A stretch of DNA of 64,000 nucleotides from Pseudorhodoferax sp. Leaf274 (GCF_001422445.1 NZ_LMNA01000030.1:62231-126230); one strand, 5' to 3'; positions 42,936-53,551 are shown, numbered from the stretch's first letter. The notes: generated by a model not told the origin, from the sequence alone. Numbers and translations: made by a program.

Positions 42936-43679
42936 GTGACCCCCACCATCAACCTTTGGCCCCTGCTCGGGGTGGCCGTCATCATCGCGGGCTTCGTGCT
43001 GCGCTTTAACCCCATGCTGGTCGTGATCGTCACGGCGGTCACCACGGCCCTGGCCGCGGGCTTTCCGCTCGACAGGATCCTCGCCACGATCGGCACCGGC
43101 TTCATCAAGACGCGCAACCTGCCGCTCATCATCCTGCTGCCGCTGGCGGTGATCGGCCTGCTGGAGCGCCACGGCCTGCGCCAGCACGCGCAGAACTGGA
43201 TCAGCGGCATCCGCTCGGCCACCGCAGGCCGGCTGCTCGTCGTGTACCTGGCGGCACGCCAGCTGACGGCCGCCATCGGCCTGACCAGCCTGGGCGGCCA
43301 CCCGCAGATGGTGCGGCCGCTGCTGGCGCCCATGGCCGAAGGCGCCGCCGAGGCCCGCCACGGCAAGCTGCCCGAGCGCGTGCGCCACAAGCTGCGCGCG
43401 TTCTGCGCCGCCACCGACAACGTGGGCCTGTTCTTCGGCGAAGACATCTTTGTGGCCTTCGGCGCCGTCGTGCTGATGACCACCTTCCTGCGCGAAGCCG
43501 GCATCGAGGTCGAGCCGCTCCACGTGGCGCTGTGGGGCCTGCCGACGGCGGTCTGCGCGTTTGCGATCCACGCCTGGCGGCTCAAGCGCCTCGACAGGAT
43601 GCTGGCCCATGAGGTCGCCCAGCACGGCGCGGCCAGCGGCGAGCCTGCCATGCCCGCCGCCAAGGGAGCGTCGGCATGA
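42936..43679 (+). CDS. DUF969 membrane protein
   Basis: 247 residues with about six hydrophobic segments. LWPLLGVAVIIAGFVLRFNPMLVVIVTAV opens the protein and LTSLGGHPQMVRPLLAPMAEGAAE lies in its middle, both typical of DUF969. DUF969 and DUF979 proteins occur as adjacent pairs next to pcp and are thought to form a transporter, possibly for pyroglutamyl compounds. The start is GTG 42936, with AGGAG seven bases upstream. It is first in the operon. Confidence 0.85.
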   Translation: MTPTINLWPLLGVAVIIAGFVLRFNPMLVVIVTAVTTALAAGFPLDRILATIGTGFIKTRNLPLIILLPLAVIGLLERHGLRQHAQNWISGIRSATAGRLLVVYLAARQLTAAIGLTSLGGHPQMVRPLLAPMAEGAAEARHGKLPERVRHKLRAFCAATDNVGLFFGEDIFVAFGAVVLMTTFLREAGIEVEPLHVALWGLPTAVCAFAIHAWRLKRLDRMLAHEVAQHGAASGEPAMPAAKGASA

Positions 43680-44632
43680 CTCTGTCCATCCAGCACCTGT
43701 ACGACCTGGTCGGCGGCATCCTGGCCGTCACCGCGCTGATGACGCTGGCCGACCGGCAGCACAGCCGGCGCTTTTCCAGCGCATTCTTCTGGGGGCTGTA
43801 CGCCCTGGTGTTTCTCGTCGGCGACAGCCTGCCGCCGGTGTGGGTCGGCGTGGGCGTGGTGGTGATGGCCTTGATCGCGGCCTTCGGCGGCGTGGGCATC
43901 GGCCGGCACGTGGAACGCGGCGCCGCGCAGACGCTGGCCAGCGTGCAGCGCCTGGGCCACAAGCTGTTCGTGCCGGCGCTGGCCATTCCGCTGGTCACCA
44001 TGCTGGGCACGGTGTCGGCCAAGTACCTGGTGTTCGGCGGCGTCCCGCTGCTGGACCCGAAGAACACCACGCTGGTGAGCCTGGGCATCGGCAGCGTGGT
44101 GGCACTGGCGCTGGCCTGCTGGCTGACGCGCGAGACGCCCGTGCAGGGCATCCGCGAATCGCGCCGGCTGACCGACGCGCTGGGCTGGGCGCTGGTCCTG
44201 CCGCAGATGCTGGGCATGCTGGGCCTGGTGTTCTCCGACGCTGGCGTGGGCAAGGCCGTCGCCCACGTCACCACCACCTACATCAACATGGACCTGCGCT
44301 TCATCGCGGTGATGGTCTACGTGGTCGGCATGGCGCTGTTCACCATCATCATGGGCAACGGCTTCGCAGCCTTCCCGGTGATGACCGGCGGCGTGGGCGT
44401 GCCGGTGCTCGTGGGCATGTACCACGGCGACCCGGCCGTGATGGCGGCCATCGGCATGCTGTCGGGCTATTGCGGTACGCTTTTGACGCCCATGGCGGCC
44501 AACTTCAACATCGTGCCCGCCGCGCTGCTGGAGCTGCCGGACAAGAACGCCGTGATCCGCGCGCAGGTGCCCACCGCGCTGGCGCTGCTGGTGTGCAACG
44601 TGTTCCTGCTGTACTTCCTGATGTTCCGCTGA
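43676..44632 (+). CDS. DUF979 membrane protein
   Basis: 318 residues, about ten hydrophobic segments. [27 protein letters not shown] at the start and [25 protein letters not shown] near the end are DUF979 landmarks. It overlaps the DUF969 stop as ATGA and is its presumed membrane partner. Transport of the operon's substrate is inferred from gene order only. Confidence 0.85.
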   Translation: MTLSIQHLYDLVGGILAVTALMTLADRQHSRRFSSAFFWGLYALVFLVGDSLPPVWVGVGVVVMALIAAFGGVGIGRHVERGAAQTLASVQRLGHKLFVPALAIPLVTMLGTVSAKYLVFGGVPLLDPKNTTLVSLGIGSVVALALACWLTRETPVQGIRESRRLTDALGWALVLPQMLGMLGLVFSDAGVGKAVAHVTTTYINMDLRFIAVMVYVVGMALFTIIMGNGFAAFPVMTGGVGVPVLVGMYHGDPAVMAAIGMLSGYCGTLLTPMAANFNIVPAALLELPDKNAVIRAQVPTALALLVCNVFLLYFLMFR

Positions 44633-44642
44633 GGACCGCGAC

Positions 44643-45308
44643 ATGACTCTTGCGAACGGCCACGTGCTGGTGACGGGCTTTGAGCCCTTCGACCGGGACA
44701 CGGTCAACCCCTCGTGGGAAGTGGCGCGCGCGCTGGACGGCTGGGTGTGCGAAGGCGCCACCGTGCGCGCCGTGCAACTGCCCTGCGTGTTCGGCCGCGC
44801 GGCCGAGCGGCTGGACGAGGCGCTGGCCCACGGCATGCCGCAACTGGTCGTCGGCCTGGGGCTGGCGAGCGGCCGCACCGAATGGACGCCCGAGCGCGTG
44901 GCGGTGAACTGCGACGACGCCCGCATCCCCGACAACGCCGGCCAGCAGCCCATCGACCAACCCGTCGAGCCTCTGGGCCCGGCGGCCTACTTCAGCAGCC
45001 TGCCGATCAAGGCCATCGTGCAGGCACTGCGCGCGCAGGGGCTCCCGGCCTCGGTCTCCAACACGGCCGGCAGCTTCGTCTGCAACCACGTGTTCTATGC
45101 GCTCATGCACCGGCTGGCCACACGGCCCGCGCTGGCCGCCGCGCGCGGCGGCTTCGTGCACGTGCCTTGCCTGCCCGAGCAGGCCGCGCTCCATCCCGGT
45201 GCGCCCAGCATGGCGCTGGCGACCCAGGTCCAGGCCTTGCAGGTGCTGCTGCGCACCGCGCTGACGGTGCGCGCCGACGTCCGCGTCACCGGCGGCCAAC
45301 TCCATTGA
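44643..45308 (+). CDS. pcp: Pyrrolidone-carboxylate peptidase
   Basis: 221 residues, C15 family. [21 protein letters not shown] is the family start; the triad is Glu84 (ERVAVN), Cys147 ([14 protein letters not shown]) and His173 ([10 protein letters not shown]). It removes N-terminal pyroglutamate from peptides, releasing 5-oxoproline for the Pxp proteins encoded next. GAGGA lies before ATG 44643. The family position of the Glu is preceded by SGRTEWTP, a little unlike the usual GGR stretch. Confidence 0.93.
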   Translation: MTLANGHVLVTGFEPFDRDTVNPSWEVARALDGWVCEGATVRAVQLPCVFGRAAERLDEALAHGMPQLVVGLGLASGRTEWTPERVAVNCDDARIPDNAGQQPIDQPVEPLGPAAYFSSLPIKAIVQALRAQGLPASVSNTAGSFVCNHVFYALMHRLATRPALAAARGGFVHVPCLPEQAALHPGAPSMALATQVQALQVLLRTALTVRADVRVTGGQLH

Positions 45309-45319
45309 AGGAACCCACC

Positions 45320-46087
45320 ATGCACATCGACCTCAACAGCGACCTCGGCGAAAGCCTGGGCGCCTGGACCATGGGCGACGACGCCGCCATGCTGTCCATC
45401 GTCAGCAGCGCCAACGTGGCCTGCGGCTTCCATGCCGGCGATGCGGCCGGCATCCTGAAGACGCTGCGCGCGGCCGCCGAACGCGGCGTGGCCGTGGGCG
45501 CCCACGTGTCCTACCCCGACCTGGCCGGCTTCGGCCGGCGCAACATGGATGTGGCCAGCAGCGACCTGCAGGCCGACGTGATCTACCAGATCGGCGCGCT
45601 GCAGGGCCTGGCCCAGGTGGCCGGCACCACGGTGCGCTACGTCAAGCCGCACGGCGCGCTGTACAACACCATCGCGCACGACGAGCGCCAGGCGCGCGAC
45701 GTGATCGCCGCCATCCGCGCGATCGACCCCGGCCTGGTGCTGGTGGCGCTGGCCGGTGCGCCGCTGGTCGGCTGGGCGCGCGAGGCCGGCCTCGCCGTGG
45801 TGGCCGAGGCCTTCGCCGACCGCGCCTACACGCCGCAGGGCACGCTGGTCTCGCGCCGCGAGAAAGGCGCCGTGCTGCACGACGCCGGGCTCGTCGCCGC
45901 GCGCATGCTGCGGCTGGCACGCGAGGGCGTGGTCACCGCCATCGACGGCAGCAGCGTGCGCATCCAGGCCGATTCGATCTGCGTGCACGGCGACAGCCCC
46001 GGCGCGGTGGAGATGGCGCGCCAGGTGCGCGCCGTGCTGGAGCAGGCCGGCGTGGCCGTGCGCCCCTTCGCGCAAGCGGCTGCATGA
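45320..46087 (+). CDS. pxpA: 5-oxoprolinase subunit PxpA (LamB/YcsF family)
   Basis: 255 residues, standard length. [57 protein letters not shown] and [17 protein letters not shown] are all hallmark motifs of the metal-dependent TIM-barrel-like PxpA. With PxpB and PxpC it opens 5-oxoproline to glutamate using ATP. It ends in an overlap with pxpBC. Confidence 0.95.
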   Translation: MHIDLNSDLGESLGAWTMGDDAAMLSIVSSANVACGFHAGDAAGILKTLRAAAERGVAVGAHVSYPDLAGFGRRNMDVASSDLQADVIYQIGALQGLAQVAGTTVRYVKPHGALYNTIAHDERQARDVIAAIRAIDPGLVLVALAGAPLVGWAREAGLAVVAEAFADRAYTPQGTLVSRREKGAVLHDAGLVAARMLRLAREGVVTAIDGSSVRIQADSICVHGDSPGAVEMARQVRAVLEQAGVAVRPFAQAAA

Positions 46088-47697
46088 TGCGCCTGCTGCC
46101 CGTCAACCTGGACGCGCTGCTGGTCGAGCTGGACGACCTGCCGCAGACGCTGGCGCTGCTGGCCTCGCTGCAGGAGCGGCCGATCGCGGGCGTGGACGAA
46201 CTCGTGCCCGCCGCGCGCACCATCCTGGTCCGGTACCGGCCGGCGGCCGTGTCCGCTGCGGCGCTGGCGAAGGACATCGCCGGCCGCCGGCTGGACCGTC
46301 AGGTCGAGCGCGCCGGCACCCGCATCGAGATCGAAGTCGACTACGACGGCGAGGACCTGGACGAGGTCGCGCAGATCCTGGGCGCCACGCGCGAGGAGGT
46401 GATCGCCTGGCACACCGGCAGCGACTACACGGTGGCCTTCACCGGCTTCGCGCCCGGCTTCGCCTACCTGAGCGGCGGCGACCCGCGCCTGGACGTGCCG
46501 CGCCGCAAGACGCCGCGCACGCGCGTGCCGGCCGGCGCCGTGGCCCTGGCGGGCACCTTCAGCGCGGTCTATCCGCAGGCCAGCCCGGGCGGCTGGCAGC
46601 TGCTGGGCGTCACGCACACGCCGATGTGGGACCTGGCCCAGGCGGTGCCCGCGCTGCTGCAGCCCGGCTTTCGCGTGCGCTTCGTCGATGCGGCGCGCCG
46701 GCCGCCGCGCGCCCGCACCGCGGCACATGCCGTGGCGCCGGCCGTCGCGGGCACCGCCGCGCCGGCCCCGGGCATGGCTGCCGGCCCCGCAGGTGCGGTG
46801 CTCGAAGTGCGCAACGCCGGCTTGCAGGCCGTGTTCCAGGACCTGGGCCGGCACGGCCAGGCCGGGCAGGGCGTGTCGGCCTCCGGCGCGCTGGACCAGG
46901 GCGCGCTGCGCGCCGCCAACCGCGCCGTGGGCAACCCTTGCGACGCGGCGGCGATCGAGATCGTCGACGGCGGCTTCGAGCTGTGCAGCCAGGGCGACAC
47001 CGTGCTGGCCGTGGCCGGCGCCGACGGGCCGCTGCACCTGGTCGCGCCCGATGGCCGGCGCTGGCCCCAGCCACGAGGGCAGGCGCTGGCGCTGTCCGAT
47101 GGCGACCGGCTCGTCGTCGGTGCCCCGCGCGCCGGCGTGCGCTCCTACCTGGCGGTGCGTGGTGGCTTCGCGGTGGCGCCCGTGCTGGGCAGCTGCGCGA
47201 CCGACACGCTGGCCAAGGTCGGCCCCGATCCCATCCGCACGGGCGACCGCCTGGCGGTTCGGCCGGCGGTGCGCGGCACCGTGGGCACACCCGAACTGGC
47301 GCCCGGCGACCTGCCGACCGCGCAGGACATCGTCGTGCTCGACGTGGTCATGGGCCCGCGCACCGACTGGTTCACGCCCGAGGCGGTGGCGTTACTCGCG
47401 CAGCAGCTGTGGAGCGTCACGCCGCAGTCCAACCGCGTCGGCCTGCGGCTGGCGGGCGAACAGCCGCTGGCGCGCAGCCAGCCCGCCGAACTGCCCAGCG
47501 AAGGCACGGCGCTGGGCGCCATCCAGGTACCGGCCAGCGGCCAGCCCGTGCTGTTCCTGGCCGACCATCCGCTGACCGGCGGCTACCCCGTGATCGGCGC
47601 CGTGGCGCCGCACCACCTCGATCTCGCAGGGCAGATCCCCATCGGCGCCCGCATCCGTTTCAACCCCATCCGGCCGTTCGCGCCCATCACGCCATGA
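46084..47697 (+). CDS. Fused 5-oxoprolinase subunits PxpB-PxpC
   Basis: 537 residues. Residues 1-215 are PxpB (KipI/AHS1): [40 protein letters not shown] and [10 protein letters not shown] Pro/Ala linker (about 205-238) leads to PxpC (KipA/AHS2, about 240-537): [52 protein letters not shown] and SNRVGLRL. The two are usually separate genes; fusion keeps 1:1 ratio. Both domains are homologous to the carboxyltransferase part of urea carboxylase, which matters because a biotin carboxylase follows with an ATGA overlap. Confidence 0.92.
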   Translation: MMRLLPVNLDALLVELDDLPQTLALLASLQERPIAGVDELVPAARTILVRYRPAAVSAAALAKDIAGRRLDRQVERAGTRIEIEVDYDGEDLDEVAQILGATREEVIAWHTGSDYTVAFTGFAPGFAYLSGGDPRLDVPRRKTPRTRVPAGAVALAGTFSAVYPQASPGGWQLLGVTHTPMWDLAQAVPALLQPGFRVRFVDAARRPPRARTAAHAVAPAVAGTAAPAPGMAAGPAGAVLEVRNAGLQAVFQDLGRHGQAGQGVSASGALDQGALRAANRAVGNPCDAAAIEIVDGGFELCSQGDTVLAVAGADGPLHLVAPDGRRWPQPRGQALALSDGDRLVVGAPRAGVRSYLAVRGGFAVAPVLGSCATDTLAKVGPDPIRTGDRLAVRPAVRGTVGTPELAPGDLPTAQDIVVLDVVMGPRTDWFTPEAVALLAQQLWSVTPQSNRVGLRLAGEQPLARSQPAELPSEGTALGAIQVPASGQPVLFLADHPLTGGYPVIGAVAPHHLDLAGQIPIGARIRFNPIRPFAPITP

Positions 47698-49511
47698 ACA
47701 TGACCCCCACGCTCGTCGCCGCGCATCCTTCGCTGCCCCCCGAGGAGGCGCCGCATGCCTTGGGGCGTCCCGGCGGCATGCGCAAAGTCCTCATCGCCAA
47801 CCGCGGGGAGATCGCCGTGCGCATCGCGCGCGCCTGCGCCGACTACGGTGTGCAGTCCGTCGCCGTCTACGCCGACCCCGACCTCGACGCGCTGCACACC
47901 CGCGTGGCCGACGAGGCGCATGGCCTGGACGGCAGCCGCCCGGCCGACACCTACCTGTCGATCGGCAAGCTGCTGGCCGTGGCCAAGAGCAGCGGCGCCG
48001 ACGCCGTGCACCCAGGCTACGGCTTCCTGTCGGAGAACGCCGGCTTCGCCCAGGCCGTGCTCGACGCCGGCCTCACCTGGATCGGCCCGCCGCCTTCGGC
48101 CATCGCCGCGCTGGGCGACAAGGTGCAGGCGCGCAGGCTGGCGCTGGAGGTCGGTGCGCCGCTGGTCGCCGGCACGCCCGGCCCGGTGCAGGGCGCCGAC
48201 GAGGTGCTGGCCTTTGCCCAGCAGCACGGCCTGCCGATCGCCATCAAGGCGGCCTACGGCGGCGGCGGCCGCGGCATCAAGGTGGCGCGGCGCATGGATG
48301 AAGTGGCCGACCTCTACGCGTCCGCAGTACGCGAGGCCATCGCCGCGTTCGGTCGCGGCGAATGCTTCGTCGAGCAGTTCCTGGACAAGCCGCGCCACGT
48401 CGAGGCCCAGGTCATCGCCGACACCCATGGCAACGTGGTCGTGCTCGGCACGCGCGACTGCTCGCTGCAGCGGCGCAACCAGAAGCTCGTGGAAGAGGCG
48501 CCCGCGCCGTTCCTGACCGACGCGCAGCGCGAACGCATCCACCAGTCGGCCAAGGACGTCTGCGCGCGTGCGGGCTACGTCGGCGCGGGCACTGTCGAAT
48601 TCCTGCTCAGCGCCGCTGGTGCGATCTCGTTCCTCGAAGTCAACACGCGGCTGCAGGTCGAGCACACGGTGACCGAGGAGACGGCGGGCATCGACCTGGT
48701 GGTGGAGCAACTGCGCGTGGCCGACGGCCTGCCGCTGTCCATCACCGAAACCCCGGTGCCCCAATGCCATGCGTTCGAGTTCCGCATCAATGCTGAGGAC
48801 GTGGGCCGCGGCTTCCTGCCCGCGCCCGGCCCGGTGCGCGTGTTCGAGGCCCCGGGCGGCATCGGCGTGCGGGTGGACTCGGGCGTGGTCTCGGGCTCTG
48901 TGGTGCCCGGCCAGTTCGATTCCATGATGGCCAAGCTCATCGTGACCGGCGCCACGCGCGCGCAGGCCATCGCACGCGCACGCCGCGCGCTCAAGGAATT
49001 CCGCATCGAGGGCCTGGCTTCGGTGCTGCCGTTCCACCGCGCGGTGATGGCCCATGCGGACTTCACCGGTGGCGACGGCTTCAAGGTGCACACCCGCTGG
49101 ATCGAGACCGACTTCGCGAACGACCTGGCCGCGGCCCTGCGCGCGGAACCGCAGGACGATGGCCGCTTGCTGCGCACGGTGGCCGAGATCGACGGCCGGC
49201 GCGTGATGCTGGCCCTGCCGGCCGCGCTGCTGGGTGGCCTGCAGGCTGCGGCGCCCTCCACGGCCGCCTCCACGGCGCCGGCCAGCGCCCCCGCGGCCGA
49301 TGCAGCGGCAGTTGCCGCCCCGGTGGCCGGCACCGTGGCCGCGTGGAAGGCCGAGGACGGCGCGCAGGTGCAGGAGGGCGAACTCGTCGCCATCATGGAA
49401 GCCATGAAGATGGAAACCCAGGTGCTGGCGCACCGGGCCGGCCGGCTGGTCCGGCTGCTGGAGCCCGGTGCCTACGTGGGGGCCGGGGCGCCCATCGCCC
49501 GCATCGGTTGA
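47694..49511 (+). CDS. Biotin carboxylase fused to biotin carboxyl carrier domain
   Basis: 605 residues. Biotin carboxylase (about 29-475): [33 protein letters not shown]-grasp loop [30 protein letters not shown], and [16 protein letters not shown]. An Ala-rich linker leads to a BCCP domain (about 530-605) with biotinyl Lys572 in EAMKMETQ. No carboxyltransferase gene follows; PxpBC just upstream has the urea-carboxylase type carboxyltransferase fold and is the natural partner. This suggests the operon carboxylates a lactam or amide such as 5-oxoproline. ATG 47694 overlaps the pxpBC stop. Confidence 0.9.
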   Translation: MNMTPTLVAAHPSLPPEEAPHALGRPGGMRKVLIANRGEIAVRIARACADYGVQSVAVYADPDLDALHTRVADEAHGLDGSRPADTYLSIGKLLAVAKSSGADAVHPGYGFLSENAGFAQAVLDAGLTWIGPPPSAIAALGDKVQARRLALEVGAPLVAGTPGPVQGADEVLAFAQQHGLPIAIKAAYGGGGRGIKVARRMDEVADLYASAVREAIAAFGRGECFVEQFLDKPRHVEAQVIADTHGNVVVLGTRDCSLQRRNQKLVEEAPAPFLTDAQRERIHQSAKDVCARAGYVGAGTVEFLLSAAGAISFLEVNTRLQVEHTVTEETAGIDLVVEQLRVADGLPLSITETPVPQCHAFEFRINAEDVGRGFLPAPGPVRVFEAPGGIGVRVDSGVVSGSVVPGQFDSMMAKLIVTGATRAQAIARARRALKEFRIEGLASVLPFHRAVMAHADFTGGDGFKVHTRWIETDFANDLAAALRAEPQDDGRLLRTVAEIDGRRVMLALPAALLGGLQAAAPSTAASTAPASAPAADAAAVAAPVAGTVAAWKAEDGAQVQEGELVAIMEAMKMETQVLAHRAGRLVRLLEPGAYVGAGAPIARIG

Positions 49512-49524
49512 TGCGCCCGCGCCA

Positions 49525-51324
49525 TCACGGCGCCGGCTTGTGGAACAGCACCATCTGGGTGTTCACGGTCACGTTCTCGCTGGCATCGGGGTCGCTGCGC
49601 GTGGTGAACTCCTTGGTGGCCATGACGTCGCCGCCGACGATGCGCCAGTCGCGGATCGCCATCGCCAGCGTGGGATCGGCAAACGGCTGGATCCATGTCG
49701 GGAAGGCCGCGGTGACCCAGCTTTCGTGGTCGGTGGTGGTGGACGGCTGCTCGCAGCCCGTGGGATTGCGCGGCGAGGACAGCGTCACGCTGTAGCTGGA
49801 GCCCAGGCCGGTCGGGGCCACGGCGGGCGTGAGGTAGAAATCCTGCACCTCGGCGCGTTGCGCCACGCCGCCCTGGCGTGCGGTGAAGCCCAGCGAACCC
49901 CACACGGTGGCGTCGACCGGCGTCGTGCTGTTGACCGACGCGCAGGTGTGCCCATAGGTCACGCTGTAGCCGCTGGAGCTCAGCGGCACGGCCGCCGGCG
50001 AGGTGGCCACGTACGAGCCGCCGCTGGCGTAGAAGGCGATGCCCAGGTTGAACGGCAGCGGCACGCGCGCGCTGACGCTCTCGCGCACCGTGTGCGCGTC
50101 CACGTCGGAGCCCTCGGTCAGCACCATCTGCGAATCGATCTGCAGTTCGAAGTTGAGGCACTTGGCCGTGGCCGCCTCGGCGTCCTGCAGCCAGGCCGGG
50201 TCGGCCACGCCGGGGCTGCCGGCCAGGCCCAGCAGCTGGGCCTGGCGCGACAGGCCCAGGTAGTAGGGCAGCATGCGCGTGACGATGTGCTCGTCGCGGC
50301 ACAGCGCGTACTCCTCGCGCGTGCAGGCGGCGGTGGCCTGGACCATGATGTCGCCATACAGCGCGCTCTGGCTGTAGGCGTCGTCCGGGTAGCCCAGCAG
50401 CTGGCGCTGGCGGCTGCGGCCCAGCACTGTCTGGATGGCCAGCCGGCCGGCCGCGCAGCTGCTGCCGGCGGCGGCGATGCGCGGTTGGAGCACTTCCTCG
50501 TCGTAGGCCTTGAAGATGTCGTCCAGGTTGAGTTCGGCCGGCGTCTGGCCCAGCAGCTGGCGCTGGCGTTCCTGCAGCAGCCGCTCGGCCGTCAGGCTCT
50601 GCAGCCGCGCCTCGGCGTCGCCGCCCAGCCGGTGGCGCGCCGGCTCCAGCGTGGCATTGGTGCCTTGGCGCGCCAGCAGCAGCGCGTAGCCGCTGAAGTG
50701 CAGCAGCTTGAGGCTGGTCTCCCGCCGGGTCGGGTCGAGCGCGGCCAGGGCCACGGTGTTGTTCTCGCCGCTCCAGCCGATCGGCAGCTGGCGCTCGACC
50801 GGCACGCTGGCACCGGGTGGGGGCGTGATGGTCAGCGTCACGTAGTTGGTGAACTGCGCACCGTCCGGGCCGAGCTGCACGCCGTAGGCCGCATCGCTGG
50901 CGAGCCCGTCCACCGCCAGGCTGCCCAGCGGCGTGAGGCTGATCTCGGTGGGTTCCGTGAGGGCGTTGTTTGGCACCGTGAGCGTGTAGACCGATCCGTC
51001 GGCGCCGATGGCCGACAGCGTGCCGCCCTCCAATGGCATGCGCTGCGTGACGGTGCGTGCGGTGTCGGCAACCAGCGTGGCGCGCAAAGGGTTGGTGTCG
51101 ACGGCGATGGCGGCCGAACCCGTGCCGGTCACGGTTCCTGTTCCCGTGCCAGTGCCAGTGCCAGTGCCAGTGCCAGTGCCAGTGCCCGGGCCTTGCGCTG
51201 AACCGCCATCGTCTGCGCCGTCTCCGCCGCCGCAGGCCACGAGCACGGCGATGGCGAGACCGATGGCGGCGTGTTGCAGCCAGGTTCTGTCAGGGGAGCG
51301 GCCCCCCTCGGCGGGATGTGGCAT
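49525..51324 (-). CDS. Large lipoprotein with Gly-Thr repeat linker
   Basis: 599 residues. The signal peptide ends AIGLAIAVLVAC with a lipobox Cys, then GGGDGADDGG and a Gly-Thr repeat of about 22 residues. The following domain (about 75-210) resembles a ZU5-like beta domain (VYTLTVPNNALTEPTEISLTPL, FTNYVTLTITPPPGASVP), and the remainder is unknown with several Cys that could pair. GGAGG precedes ATG 51324 closely. It is convergent with the biotin carboxylase gene and unrelated in function; likely outer-membrane anchored. Confidence 0.78.
   Translation of the reverse strand: MPHPAEGGRSPDRTWLQHAAIGLAIAVLVACGGGDGADDGGSAQGPGTGTGTGTGTGTGTGTGTVTGTGSAAIAVDTNPLRATLVADTARTVTQRMPLEGGTLSAIGADGSVYTLTVPNNALTEPTEISLTPLGSLAVDGLASDAAYGVQLGPDGAQFTNYVTLTITPPPGASVPVERQLPIGWSGENNTVALAALDPTRRETSLKLLHFSGYALLLARQGTNATLEPARHRLGGDAEARLQSLTAERLLQERQRQLLGQTPAELNLDDIFKAYDEEVLQPRIAAAGSSCAAGRLAIQTVLGRSRQRQLLGYPDDAYSQSALYGDIMVQATAACTREEYALCRDEHIVTRMLPYYLGLSRQAQLLGLAGSPGVADPAWLQDAEAATAKCLNFELQIDSQMVLTEGSDVDAHTVRESVSARVPLPFNLGIAFYASGGSYVATSPAAVPLSSSGYSVTYGHTCASVNSTTPVDATVWGSLGFTARQGGVAQRAEVQDFYLTPAVAPTGLGSSYSVTLSSPRNPTGCEQPSTTTDHESWVTAAFPTWIQPFADPTLAMAIRDWRIVGGDVMATKEFTTRSDPDASENVTVNTQMVLFHKPAP
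51145..51186. repeat. Tandem hexamer encoding the Gly-Thr linker
   Basis: Six exact copies of AGTGCC preceded by one CGTGCC (plus-strand reading), lying in the linker just after the lipobox. Units of six keep frame, so slippage would change linker length only. Degenerate copies extend a little further on the 5' side. Confidence 0.9.
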
Positions 51325-51494
51325 GGAACCTCCGTGTGGTAGCGGCCGGCAGCGGCCGCGGCGCACGCAGGATAGGAAGGGCCGCCTCTGGCGGACAGTG
51401 TCCGGAGTCATGCTGGACGCGGGCCTCGGCCGGCACCTCTTCCAGCATCCCTATGGGCAAGCACGGCGCCGCCAGCGCCGCGGCCCTCGCCGCG

Positions 51495-52766
51495 TCAGTG
51501 CGGCGCCGCGCCGCCTTGAGCCGGCGCGTCGGCCGCGTGGCGCAGCGTGTACAGCCCCACGTCGACACGCCCGCTGCGAAACCCGGCCTCGCAATAGCAC
51601 AGGTAGTACTCCCACAGCCGCTTGAACGGCAGGTCGAAGCCCTGGGCCTCGATGGCCGGCCAGGCCGCCAGGAAGCGGCGGCGCCATTCCACCAGCGTGG
51701 CGGCATAGCTGTCGCCGAACAGCAGTTCCTGCTGCAGCACCAGGCCGGCGCGCGCGGCCTGTTCGCGCAGTGCGGTGGGCGAGGGCAGCATGCCGCCCGG
51801 GAAGATGTAGCGCTGGATGAAATCGGCGCCGCGCCGGTAGCCTTCGAAGTGCGCGTCGGCGATGGTGATGGCCTGCAGCACGGCGTGGCCGCCCGGCGCC
51901 AGCCGGTCGCGCAGGGTGGCGAAGTAGGTGGGCCACCAGGCTTCGCCCACGGCCTCGACCATCTCGATGGAGACGATGCGCGCGTAGCGGCCTTGCACGT
52001 CGCGGTAGTCCTGCAGGCGCAGGTCCAGCTGCTGGGCGCAGCCCTCGGCCAGCGCCCGCTCGCGCGCGAAGGCCAGCTGTTCGGTCGACAGCGTGAGCCC
52101 CGTCACGCGCGCAGCGCGGCGCTGCGCCAGTGCCAGCGCGAGCGCGCCCCAGCCGCAGCCGATCTCCAGCACATCGGCGCCCTGCGGCGCATCGACCAGT
52201 TCCACGATGCGGTTCAGCCGCTCGGCCTGCGCCTGCTCCAAGGTGGCGTCGGGCCGCGTGTACAGCGCGCTGGAGTACAGCATGCTGGCGTCCAGCCACT
52301 GGGCGTAGAAGGCGTTGCCCAGGTCGTAGTGGAAGGCGATGTTCTCGCGGCTGCCGCGCTTCGTGTTGCCGCGGCGCAGGTGCGCCAGCCTGGCCAGCAG
52401 GCGCGACCAGGCCTTGCCCTGCAGCCGCTTGCCGGCCTGCTGGTCGTTGGCTGCGCCGAACTGCAGCAGCGCCACCAGGTCGGGGGTGGACCAGTCGCCG
52501 TCGCGCCAGGCACGCGCCAGGCCCAGGTCGCCCTGGGCGGCCAGGCGTAGCAGCGGGCGCCAGCGGTGCAGCACCAGCTGCGCCTGCGGGCCGGGCGCAG
52601 CGCCGCGCGCCAGCACGCGTTCTCCGTGCGGCAGCACCACCGTGAGTTCGCCGCAGGCCAGGTCGGCCAGCTGGCTGTGCAGGGCCTGGCGCAGCAGGCG
52701 CTGCGGCAGGGTCGCAGGTGGGGTGGGCGCGGCGGCGTGGGCCAGCAGGTCGGTGGCAGGCTTCAT
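51495..52766 (-). CDS. Cyclopropane-fatty-acyl-phospholipid synthase family methyltransferase
   Basis: 423 residues. An N-terminal domain (HRWRPLLRLAAQGDLGLARAWRDGDW) precedes the SAM methyltransferase with NIAFHYDLGNAFYAQWLDASMLYSSALY, SAM loop VLEIGCGWGALALAL, VSIEMVEAVGEAWW and FIQRYIFPGGMLPS, all CFA-synthase signatures. It methylates or cyclopropanates unsaturated acyl chains in membrane phospholipids. It is last in an operon with the FAD protein and DUF1365, overlapping the latter as ATGA. In related bacteria this set is controlled by the adjacent ECF sigma factor. Confidence 0.93.
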   Translation of the reverse strand: MKPATDLLAHAAAPTPPATLPQRLLRQALHSQLADLACGELTVVLPHGERVLARGAAPGPQAQLVLHRWRPLLRLAAQGDLGLARAWRDGDWSTPDLVALLQFGAANDQQAGKRLQGKAWSRLLARLAHLRRGNTKRGSRENIAFHYDLGNAFYAQWLDASMLYSSALYTRPDATLEQAQAERLNRIVELVDAPQGADVLEIGCGWGALALALAQRRAARVTGLTLSTEQLAFARERALAEGCAQQLDLRLQDYRDVQGRYARIVSIEMVEAVGEAWWPTYFATLRDRLAPGGHAVLQAITIADAHFEGYRRGADFIQRYIFPGGMLPSPTALREQAARAGLVLQQELLFGDSYAATLVEWRRRFLAAWPAIEAQGFDLPFKRLWEYYLCYCEAGFRSGRVDVGLYTLRHAADAPAQGGAAPH

Positions 52767-53551
52767 GGCGTGTGGTCGGGCGAAGGGCGGGTGACGAAGG
52801 TGACGGGCTCGGCCGGAGCGGCGGGGCGGGGATGCAGGCGCGCGCCCTTGCACCACAGCTTGAGCGCCTCCCAGTGGATGGCGGCGATGACCTTGAGCGT
52901 GAGCAGCGGGTGCGTGCAGAAGGCGCGCAGCAGCGCGCCATCGGTGAGCGGGCGGCGCTGGGCATCCAGCCGTGCCAGCAGCACGGCGCCGGCGGCGTCG
53001 TGGGTCTGCACGCCGATGGACAGCTGCTCGCCGGGCGGACGCACGCGAAAGCGGTAGTGCATGTCCAGCGGCAGGAAGGGCGAGACGTGCATGCGCTTGT
53101 CGCAGCGCTGCGTGATCCATGGCGCATCCGCCTCGGGGCCGGTGGTCAGCAGGTAGCTGTGGCGCTCGCCGAAGGTGTTGTTGACTTCGTAGAGGATGGC
53201 CTGCAGGCCGCCGGCCGGCGCGTGGCAGAAGTACACGGCCAGCGGATTGAAGGCATAGCCCAGGATGCGGGGCATCGCCAGCAGGCGGATGGCGCCGCCC
53301 ACGGGCAGGCCGGCGGCGCGCAGCTGGCGCTCCACATGCGCGCGCGGGCCTTCGGGCTCGCCCGCGCCATGGTCGCGCCGATGGAAGCTGAACAGGTTGA
53401 AGCGGTCCAGCGAGAACAGCCGCAGCCGCGCGGCCAGGGCCGGCAACTCGTCCAGGTCCAGCAGCAGCGAGAACATGCGGTAGCGCAGGCGGTGGCGCAG
53501 CGGGCGCAGCCGCTGGTGCATCACCGTGCCGGTGTAGAGCGCGCTGTTCAT
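52763..53551 (-). CDS. DUF1365 protein
   Basis: 262 residues. ALYTGTVMHQRLRPLRHRLRYRMFSLLLDLDEL, LLAMPRILGYAFNPLAVYFCH and EVNNTFGERHSYLL are DUF1365 landmarks. The family, found between an FAD oxidoreductase and a CFA-type methyltransferase, probably binds or modifies acyl lipids, but its reaction is not established. Its start overlaps the FAD gene stop and its stop overlaps the CFA start. Confidence 0.92.
   Translation of the reverse strand: MNSALYTGTVMHQRLRPLRHRLRYRMFSLLLDLDELPALAARLRLFSLDRFNLFSFHRRDHGAGEPEGPRAHVERQLRAAGLPVGGAIRLLAMPRILGYAFNPLAVYFCHAPAGGLQAILYEVNNTFGERHSYLLTTGPEADAPWITQRCDKRMHVSPFLPLDMHYRFRVRPPGEQLSIGVQTHDAAGAVLLARLDAQRRPLTDGALLRAFCTHPLLTLKVIAAIHWEALKLWCKGARLHPRPAAPAEPVTFVTRPSPDHTP

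Noticed and set aside
45756-49511. A 1251-codon open frame ending with the biotin carboxylase
   Set aside because: Only the part from 47694 has family similarity; the upstream part is an out-of-frame shadow of pxpA and pxpBC caused by high GC.
51145-51186. Possible CRISPR or satellite array
   Set aside because: Units are six bases with no spacers and lie in frame within a lipoprotein gene.
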